Shown here: piece after piece, positions 5,763 through 11,205 of the stretch
How the letters are laid out: every line of letters begins with the position of its first letter
Position numbering within the stretch: position 1 is the first letter of the stretch
Origin: Myxococcales bacterium
GTDB lineage: Bacteria > Myxococcota_A > Polyangia > Polyangiales > Polyangiaceae
DNA length: 16,439 bases
Assembly (NCBI GenBank): GCA_025362165.1
Contig: JANYHY010000506.1
Span: 1 to 16,439 of the forward strand
Direction of reading: 5' to 3'
The notes under the pieces: model-generated
Told to the model about the DNA's origin: nothing
The model's input: the letters and a program-made list of their open reading frames with translations, nothing else
Databases searched by the model: none
Program-made: the position numbers and the translations under genes

Positions 5763-7702
5763 GCGCGCCGGCCTCCGCGCTCGCCAAGGAAGTGCGGGGG
5801 GAGGAGAAGAGTTCGTGGGTGGTGCTCTTGGTGGGCCGCCCGAACTCTGGCAAGTCGTCGCTCTTCAACGCGGTCACCGGCGGCGACGCGAAGGTCGGCA
5901 ACTTTCCGGGCGTGACCGTGGACGTGCTCGAGGCGACCGTGGACCTTCCCGCCGCGGGTCGAGCGCGGATCGTGGATCTGCCTGGCGTGTACTCGCTCCT
6001 CGACGCGCCGGATCCGAACACGGACGAAGGCCAAGCGCGCGCGTTCATCGATCAGGCCAAAAGAAAATCAAGCGATCGCGTGATCATCGCGCAGATCATC
6101 GACGGCACTCAGCTCTCGCTCGGCTTGCGGTTGACCAAGCAAGTTCTGGCGCGTGAGGCGCGCACGCTGCTGGTCGTCACCCAGCGAGACGCGCTCGACA
6201 AACGCGGCTACGAGCTGTTGCCCGAGGAGATCGAGCGAGCGCTCGGCGCGCCCGTGATCGGAGTGTCTGCGAACGCCAAAGACGTGCGCGAGGTCATGCT
6301 GCGCGCGCTCGCGGAGGTCGCGCTCGCCGAAGCGACTGCGAAGCCCGTCATTGATTTCGACGAGTCCACAGTGGCCGCGCTCTCCATACGTGAGAAGGAT
6401 CACGACAAGAGGTCTGCGCGCGCGCGCCGTGAGCTCACCGATCGCGTGGACCGCTGGCTGCTGCACCCGCTGCTCGGACCGGTTGCGTTCGTGGCCATCA
6501 TGTCAGCCCTGTTTGCGGCCGTATTTCTGATCGCCGATCCTGCTTCGGCGGCGATGGATGCCGTGATGGGCAAGCTCGGCCTCGTCATCACGAACACGAT
6601 CGGCGATGGCTTCTGGGGGTCGCTCTTGAAGGACGGCGTGCTCGGCGGCGCCGGGACTGTGCTCGCGTTCCTCCCGCAGATCGTCATTCTCACAGTGGCG
6701 GTCGAGCTCATCGAGGCGAGCGGATATCTCGCGCGCGGAGCGTTCTTGATCGATCGCGCGCTGCAGGCGGTCGGGCTCGGCGGTCGCTCGTTCGTGCCGC
6801 TCCTCACCGCACATGCGTGCGCCGTCCCAGCGATCGCCGCGACGCGGATCATTCGAGACCCGCGGCAGCGCCTCCGCACGATGCTCGTGCTGCCACTGAT
6901 GACTTGCTCGGCGCGCATCCCGACCTACTCGCTGCTCATCGGGACGTTCTTCGCGGCGCGATCACCACTGTTTCGTGGCGGCGTTTTCGTGTTCTTGTAC
7001 TTTGCAGGCATCGTGTTGGGTGGGCTCGCCTCCATCGTGATCGGAAAGGTCACTCGACAAAGCCGCGGTCACGCGCTGCCGCTCGTGCTCGAGATGCCGC
7101 CTTACCGGAGACCGCGCGCGCGCACGATGGTCACGGTCGGATGGCGTGGCACCAAGCGGTTCGTGCGTGAGGTGGGCTCTGTTATCTTGGCCGCTTCGAT
7201 CGCGCTCTGGGTGCTCTTGCGCGTGCCAGGCCCGCAGGGTCCCGACACGGCGCCTGACGACGCGAGCCCTCGTGTCGTCGCGATGCATCACAGCGTCGCC
7301 GCATGGATCGGCCACGAGGTAGAGCCCGTCACCAAGCCGCTCGGCTTCGACTGGCGCATCAACGTCGGACTCATCGGCAGCTTCGGCGCGCGTGAGCTCA
7401 TGGTGTCCACGATGGGAGTGATCTTCGGCATCGAGGACACCGAGCAAGACGAGTCCACACTGCGAGACAACATCCGCATGGCGAAGAACGCAGACGGCAA
7501 GCCCGCATACTCGGCGTTGACCGCGGCGTCGCTCATGGCTTTCTTCGTGATCGCCTGCCAGTGCATGAGCACGGTCGCCGCGCTGAGACGCGAGACTAGG
7601 AGCTGGAGATGGCCGATTTTCGTGCTCGCATACACCTACGTGCTCGCGTACCTCGCTTCGCTCGTCGTGTATCAAGGCGGACTCGCGCTTGGACTTGGCT
7701 GA
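5759..7702 (+). CDS. feoB: Ferrous iron permease FeoB
   Basis: The product is 647 aa, shorter than the roughly 770 aa E. coli protein. The N-terminal G domain shows G1 GRPNSGKS (26-33), G2 FPGVT (49-53), G3 DLPG (73-76), a G4-position TQRD (141-144) and G5 VSAN (169-172). G4 carries Thr where FeoB usually has Asn. The membrane part begins near residue 240. Gate 1 reads AHACAVPAIAATR (351-363) in place of the common GFGCNVPA, keeping the cysteine; MTCSARIPTY (381-390) follows. Gate 2 contains ACQCMSTVA (599-607). GTP binding in the cytosol is coupled to Fe(II) entry across the inner membrane. No feoC-like gene follows; the next gene starts 47 bases downstream and is a phosphatase. Identification is firm, the motif variants are as seen. 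Confidence 0.95.
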   Translation: MSAPASALAKEVRGEEKSSWVVLLVGRPNSGKSSLFNAVTGGDAKVGNFPGVTVDVLEATVDLPAAGRARIVDLPGVYSLLDAPDPNTDEGQARAFIDQAKRKSSDRVIIAQIIDGTQLSLGLRLTKQVLAREARTLLVVTQRDALDKRGYELLPEEIERALGAPVIGVSANAKDVREVMLRALAEVALAEATAKPVIDFDESTVAALSIREKDHDKRSARARRELTDRVDRWLLHPLLGPVAFVAIMSALFAAVFLIADPASAAMDAVMGKLGLVITNTIGDGFWGSLLKDGVLGGAGTVLAFLPQIVILTVAVELIEASGYLARGAFLIDRALQAVGLGGRSFVPLLTAHACAVPAIAATRIIRDPRQRLRTMLVLPLMTCSARIPTYSLLIGTFFAARSPLFRGGVFVFLYFAGIVLGGLASIVIGKVTRQSRGHALPLVLEMPPYRRPRARTMVTVGWRGTKRFVREVGSVILAASIALWVLLRVPGPQGPDTAPDDASPRVVAMHHSVAAWIGHEVEPVTKPLGFDWRINVGLIGSFGARELMVSTMGVIFGIEDTEQDESTLRDNIRMAKNADGKPAYSALTAASLMAFFVIACQCMSTVAALRRETRSWRWPIFVLAYTYVLAYLASLVVYQGGLALGLG

Positions 7703-7749
7703 CTTCAAACGGCGCCATCTTCGGGCCGTGATCGCGTATCGTGGCGCGC

Positions 7750-8769
7750 ATGTCGGATCCGACGCGAACGTTCTTGCCGCAGAGCATCGTCGCCTCTGGC
7801 GCCGCTGACATCGGGTGCCGCCGCAAGCACAACGAAGACACCGTGCTGCTGAGGCCTGATCTTCAGCTGTACATCTTGGCGGACGGCGCGGGCGGTCACA
7901 ACGCAGGGAACGTCGCATCTGCGCTCGCGGTGACGGCGATCGCGAACTTCTTCGAGTCGGCTGGGCACGGTCGCGCCGAAGAGCCCGACAATGATGGTCT
8001 CGGGTTGCCCATCGTCGGGCGAAGGCTCGCGGCCGCGCTGCAGAAGGCGAATGACGACGTGCTGGAGATCGCCAAGACATCGAACAAGCTGAAAGGCATG
8101 GGCACGACGGCGGTGGCGATCGCGTTCTTGCCGCACACGGGGATGGCGCATGTCGCGCACGTCGGAGACAGCCGCTGCTACCGCTGGCGCGATGGAGTCC
8201 TCGAGCAGCTCACGCACGATCACTCGCTCATCAACGACGCGCTCGAGATGCGGCCGAACATGGATGACGAACAGCTCGCCAAGCTGCCCGCGAACGTGGT
8301 CACGCGCGCGCTCGGCATGGAGCCGCAGATCCGCGTCTCGGTGCGGCCGTACCGGACGCTCGCTGGAGACAAATATCTCCTCTGCTCGGACGGCCTCACG
8401 GACACGCTCGAAGACGACGTCATCGCCGATCTGCTCGCTGTGCCGAGGACGCCAGAGGACACGGTGCGCGCGCTCATCGCACGAGCCAACGACAACGACG
8501 CCAATGACAACATCGGAGTCGTGGTGATGAACGTCAACCTGTCGACAGAAGCGAGCGCGCACGCCAAGCCGCGCCCGGCGTCGCGCAAGCCACCCCCGAA
8601 GAAGGCCGTGAGCGACGACTCGAGCCCAGAGATCGTGATCCTCGGCTACGACGCAGACGGCGACATGCCCGACATGCGCCCGCCCATGGTCACTGTCGTG
8701 CCGACCGATAGCGCAGACGACAGCATCATCGAGATCCTCGAGGATTTTACGAAGCCGAAATCGGGCTGA
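7750..8769 (+). CDS. PP2C-family Ser/Thr protein phosphatase
   Basis: The product is 339 aa from ATG 7750; GTG at 7741 would add three residues. The PP2C (PPM) domain covers about residues 15-262 and holds the metal-binding motifs in order: RRKHNEDTV, LADGAGGH (usually DGMGGH), GMGTTAV, AHVGDSRCYRWRDG, LLCSDGLTD and NDNIGVVV. The aspartates needed for two-metal catalysis are present. A tail of about 75 residues follows: basic/proline-rich (about 270-287), then acidic with two hydrophobic patches (EIVILGYD and SIIEILEDF). Such soluble phosphatases reverse Hanks-type kinases; the kinase at 3202-5226 is the nearest candidate partner, by proximity only. The start has no clear Shine-Dalgarno, but TATCGT lies 7 bases upstream, so a leaderless message is possible; read-through from feoB is the other option. 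Confidence 0.9.
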   Translation: MSDPTRTFLPQSIVASGAADIGCRRKHNEDTVLLRPDLQLYILADGAGGHNAGNVASALAVTAIANFFESAGHGRAEEPDNDGLGLPIVGRRLAAALQKANDDVLEIAKTSNKLKGMGTTAVAIAFLPHTGMAHVAHVGDSRCYRWRDGVLEQLTHDHSLINDALEMRPNMDDEQLAKLPANVVTRALGMEPQIRVSVRPYRTLAGDKYLLCSDGLTDTLEDDVIADLLAVPRTPEDTVRALIARANDNDANDNIGVVVMNVNLSTEASAHAKPRPASRKPPPKKAVSDDSSPEIVILGYDADGDMPDMRPPMVTVVPTDSADDSIIEILEDFTKPKSG

Positions 8770-8789
8770 AAATTGCCCCAAAATGGCAA

Positions 8790-8821
8790 ACGCCGCGGGA
8801 TCCTCTCGGACCTCGCGGCGT
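8790..8821. terminator. Hairpin between convergent genes
   Basis: ACGCCGCG (8790-8797) pairs perfectly with CGCGGCGT (8814-8821). It lies between the stops of the plus-strand phosphatase and the minus-strand lipoprotein gene. On the minus strand the stem is followed by TTTGCCATTTT, which suits termination of the lipoprotein transcript; on the plus strand no T-run follows. Confidence 0.5.
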
Positions 8822-8844
8822 CGCCGTTCACGTCGCTTGGAGAC

Positions 8845-9612
8845 TCAGGGTCCGCAGAAGTACGTGGCGATGCGCCCGATCCAATCCGCCTGCTGCTTGG
8901 CAGCGTCGGCGATCGAATTGTCGGGGAAGCAGTTGTTGATGTCCGGCCCCGCCGAGTCGCCGAACTGCTTTGCGCACTCGGTGGTGACGATGTCGCCGAA
9001 CGTCTTGCACTGCTTCTTGAGCGATGAGGTCACGCAGGCCGAGAAGTTGGGCGTGGTGGTGGTGTCGCAGGCGCTGCATGAAGCGTCTTGGCAGCCGTAC
9101 GAAGCGTCGAGCGACTTGCCGCATTTGGTGGCCGGAACCACAAGGTCGAGGCAACCCGGGACGTTGAAGCTCAGGGACTTGCCGTCCGGAGAGACCAACG
9201 GTCCCCAGGTCGCGTCCGTCGCTTGAGTCTCGATGCAAGAGCCGCAAGCCGCGGCCGCCATGCCCATGGTGAACTGCGCGCACTTGGTCTTGTCCGCCTT
9301 CGTGATGCACGAGACGTAGTCCGTGAGGTTTAGCGTGGTGCACTTCTTCTGGTGCGCTCCGCTCGGGGGGCTGTACGCGCGCGGCATATAGCTAGTGGTG
9401 TCCAGGGGTCCGCAGACGCCAGGGCCACCTTCTGGTTGAGGGCCGGTGTCGTTGCCGATGCCGGTGTCCTTCTTGATCGGTCCGCCGTCGCCCTGGGGCG
9501 GGATACCCGTGTCGCCGTTGTCCACGATCGTCGTAGTCGACGAACAGCCATAAGACATCGCCACGACTAGCGACGAAACCCCTGCAATCGCGATCCCCTT
9601 CATCAAGCGCAT
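8845..9612 (-). CDS. Cysteine-rich lipoprotein
   Basis: The product is 255 aa. The ATG at 9612 is well supported by AAAGGAG 8 bases upstream; ATG 9603 is less likely. The signal peptide ends at MSYGC (Cys23). A Gly/Asp/Thr/Pro-rich linker (about 24-66) precedes a domain with about 14 cysteines between residue 67 and the end (motifs AACGSCIET, GCQDASCSACDT, YFCGP). Spaced cysteines imply an oxidised, disulfide-bonded domain outside the cytoplasm. No enzyme motif was recognised. The same plan (lipobox, flexible linker, Cys-rich module) recurs in the gene at 16047, though no long stretch aligns. The region upstream carries paired dyad sites, so dedicated regulation is likely. Confidence 0.8.
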   Translation of the reverse strand: MRLMKGIAIAGVSSLVVAMSYGCSSTTTIVDNGDTGIPPQGDGGPIKKDTGIGNDTGPQPEGGPGVCGPLDTTSYMPRAYSPPSGAHQKKCTTLNLTDYVSCITKADKTKCAQFTMGMAAAACGSCIETQATDATWGPLVSPDGKSLSFNVPGCLDLVVPATKCGKSLDASYGCQDASCSACDTTTTPNFSACVTSSLKKQCKTFGDIVTTECAKQFGDSAGPDINNCFPDNSIADAAKQQADWIGRIATYFCGP

Positions 9613-9639
9613 GATTTTAGCTCCTTTGCGGTCGGCAAA

Positions 9640-9736
9640 CGTTGAGAACGCACACGAATGCGCGAACGACGCGTGTCGCTATACCACCGTTGATTCCCGG
9701 CAGGAGCGCCGACGATCAAAAAAAACGTTCTCAACG
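9640..9736. promoter_or_regulatory. Paired CGTT-N3-AACG dyad sites upstream of the Cys-rich lipoprotein gene
   Basis: CGTTGAGAACG (9640-9650) and CGTTCTCAACG (9726-9736) are each a 4-bp dyad with a 3-base spacer, and each is the exact reverse complement of the other. They lie 75 bases apart in the gap before the lipoprotein gene; the nearer one is about 28 bases before its ATG. This looks like a two-site operator for a dimeric regulator. The alternative is one long stem formed by pairing of the two sites. No regulator gene is adjacent. Confidence 0.5.
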
Positions 9737-9775
9737 CGATACGTCACTGTCTGATTTGCGTTGGCGTCCTCTGAG

Positions 9776-9791
9776 AGCGGACGAATCCGCT
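9776..9791 (-). terminator. Small perfect hairpin after the Nudix gene
   Basis: AGCGGA (9776-9781) and TCCGCT (9786-9791) form a 6-bp perfect stem around a CGAA loop, 31 bases past the Nudix stop. There is no T-run on the minus strand, so a terminator role is only plausible. Confidence 0.3.
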
Positions 9792-9822
9792 GAAACGCTA
9801 TGACATCGTGATCACGTGGCAG

Positions 9823-10227
9823 TCAGTCACAAACATCGAGCAGGCGATCGATGAATGCGCGCTGCGCTTCGTGGAGGATTTCACGCGCGCGATCGAGAGT
9901 GACGAGCTCGGCGCGGTCGATCTCCCAGCTCGCGCAGTGAGGTCGGGAGTCGGCTGGGAGCTCCGCGGCCCACGCGTGGACGCGCTTTCGACTACGTGTA
10001 TAATCCACGTATCCCAGCGAAGTGAGCGGGCCGTCGACGCGCACGCCGACCTCCTCGAGCGTCTCCCGACGCGCCGCAGCTTCGAGCGCCTCGCCGGCGT
10101 TGGGCTCTCCCTTCGGCAATCCGTACGGAGCGTTCTTGTTGTACGAACCCGAAGGGTGCACGACCAACACGCGGAGCTCTCCATCCGCCGATCGTTGATA
10201 GAGCAAGAGTCCCGCCGACTGCTTCAC
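9823..10227 (-). CDS. Nudix hydrolase
   Basis: The product is 134 aa from GTG 10227. A complete Nudix box is present at residues 40-62: Gly40, Glu46, Arg54-Glu55, Glu58-Glu59 and Gly61 fit G-x5-E-x7-RE-x2-EE-x-G exactly. The N-terminus MKQSAGLLLY and the GLPKGEP lead-in resemble the small predicted NTP pyrophosphohydrolases of the COG4119 type. The enzyme should hydrolyse a nucleoside diphosphate linked to another group, using Mg2+ held by the REx2EE glutamates, in the cytosol; the substrate cannot be read from sequence. The gene is divergent from the lipoprotein at 10278, sharing a 50-base gap. TAGACT lies 6 bases before the GTG and there is no clear ribosome site, so initiation may be leaderless. 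Confidence 0.9.
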   Translation of the reverse strand: MKQSAGLLLYQRSADGELRVLVVHPSGSYNKNAPYGLPKGEPNAGEALEAAARRETLEEVGVRVDGPLTSLGYVDYTRSRKRVHAWAAELPADSRPHCASWEIDRAELVTLDRAREILHEAQRAFIDRLLDVCD

Positions 10228-10247
10228 GAACAGAGTCTAACCTTGAA

Positions 10248-10272
10248 AACCGGGTAGTTCTTGGTACCGGTT
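10248..10272. promoter_or_regulatory. Inverted repeat in divergent promoter
   Basis: AACCGG (10248-10253) and CCGGTT (10267-10272) are inverted around 13 bases, in the 50-base gap between the divergent Nudix and lipoprotein genes. It could be an operator serving both genes. With only 6-bp arms, chance is possible. Confidence 0.35.
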
Positions 10273-10277
10273 CAGTC

Positions 10278-10736
10278 GTGATAACGAATCGATGTCTCGT
10301 GCTGCTGCTGATCGCTTCGCTCCATTGTCACAGCGGTGACGTCGCTCCTCCCGATCCGGAGCCTGTGACGCCAGCGACTCCCGCAGCGCCGTTGACGACG
10401 AGCGTCGCGTCTGCGCTCGTGGTGCCCGAGGACGCGGCGATCTCTCCGTGGCCGATCACGCACGCGATCGTCGAGGGCGATCACCTTCACAAAGTCGATC
10501 TGCGCGTGGGCGATGCTTTGGAGACGCCCGCGGACGACGCGTTCGTGTGGACGGTGCAGTCGAACGAGGTCCAGCTGCAGCCCGTCAAGACAGACGGCGG
10601 GGCGCGCGCGCGGTTCAAGGCGACGAAGGTGGGCTCGGGAAAATTCGTGGTTCACGGGGATCCGAAGTGTCGCGCAAACGACGCGAGCTGCGGCACCTCC
10701 GTCCGCGAATTGACCCTCTTCGTGCTCGTTCACTAG
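10278..10736 (+). CDS. Small lipoprotein, possible Ig-like (chagasin-type) fold
   Basis: The product is 152 aa from GTG 10278; no in-frame ATG competes. Residues 1-17 form a short hydrophobic signal ending SLHC; the lipobox is non-canonical because His precedes Cys17. A Pro/Thr/Ala-rich linker (about 22-60) follows. The folded part (about 65-152) is beta-rich, with VDLRVGDALETPADDAFVWTV, a KVGSGKFVVHGD turn, two cysteines (131 and 138) and a terminal strand LTLFVLVH. The 'G-D-L ... W' then 'G ... F-V-V' order recalls chagasin-type (I42) cysteine protease inhibitors, but the TTGY loop of that family is not seen, so this is only a structural suggestion. It shares its promoter gap with the Nudix gene. 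Structured repeats B and C follow. Confidence 0.6.
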   Translation: MITNRCLVLLLIASLHCHSGDVAPPDPEPVTPATPAAPLTTSVASALVVPEDAAISPWPITHAIVEGDHLHKVDLRVGDALETPADDAFVWTVQSNEVQLQPVKTDGGARARFKATKVGSGKFVVHGDPKCRANDASCGTSVRELTLFVLVH

Positions 10737-10777
10737 TCTTTGGACCCGCTGCGCGCGGGGCGAGGGGGCGTCTGCTG

Positions 10778-10950
10778 CCTTGTTGCACGGCGACGCGCAG
10801 CACTTTTCTCGGATCGTCCCGCCACTCGCTGCCAGTGAGCGAATTTCGATCATCGGTTGCTGAAGCCTCGAGCGGGCCGCTCCGATAAAAGTGCCGCACG
10901 CTCGCCGGCCATCTCGCCCGCAGACGGCAGTAAGAAAAAAGAGACCGACT
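10778..10950 (+). repeat. Structured interspersed element, copy B
   Basis: The left arm, CGGCGACGCGCAGCACTTTT, is at 10788-10807 and the right arm, starting AAAAGTGCCGCACGCTCG, is at 10887-10908. Here the inner arm ends pair exactly (CACTTTT with AAAAGTG). The central stem differs in sequence from copies A and C but pairs: CTCGGATCGTCCCGC with GCGGGCCGCTCCGAT, 12 of 15 positions. The CGCAG segment after the right arm is also kept. The right-hand limit is approximate. Confidence 0.7.
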
Positions 10951-10970
10951 CGAAGCCCGCGACCGAGACG

Positions 10971-11157
10971 ACAACCCCCTATTCCCCTTTTCGCCACCTG
11001 CGGCCGCAAGGACCGGCGAGCGCGCGGTGCTTTTTCTGGGGACCGCCGACCATGTCGCACGTGCCAGTCCCCCCCACAAACCCACCACCACGCCCAGCCC
11101 TTTAGTGTCGGCGGGCACCAGGAAAAGTACTGCGCGTCGCCGAGCCACAACCTCCCA
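10971..11157 (-). repeat. Structured interspersed element, copy C (inverted)
   Basis: In the opposite orientation to copies A and B, the right arm is at 11013-11035 and the left arm at 11123-11142. The inner stem CTGGGGACCGCCGAC pairs with GTCGGCGGGCACCAG, giving terminal inverted repeats of about 38 bases. The flank ACAACCCCC (10971 on) mirrors the GGGGATTGT flank of copy A, and GGCTCGG beyond the left arm is shared with A. The loop is G-rich on the minus strand. Copies B and C together occupy most of the 469-base gap 10737-11205; the bases between them show nothing else recognisable. Confidence 0.75.
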
Positions 11158-11205
11158 ACCCGCAGGTGCCCCCTGCCCCCCCGACTTGATGTAGGCTTCG
11201 GGAGC

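Noticed and set aside
10891..11205. N-terminal extension of the GYF_2 protein upstream of 11206
   Set aside because: The extension is translated repeat-element sequence (copies B and C); the GYF_2 domain starts immediately after GTG 11206.
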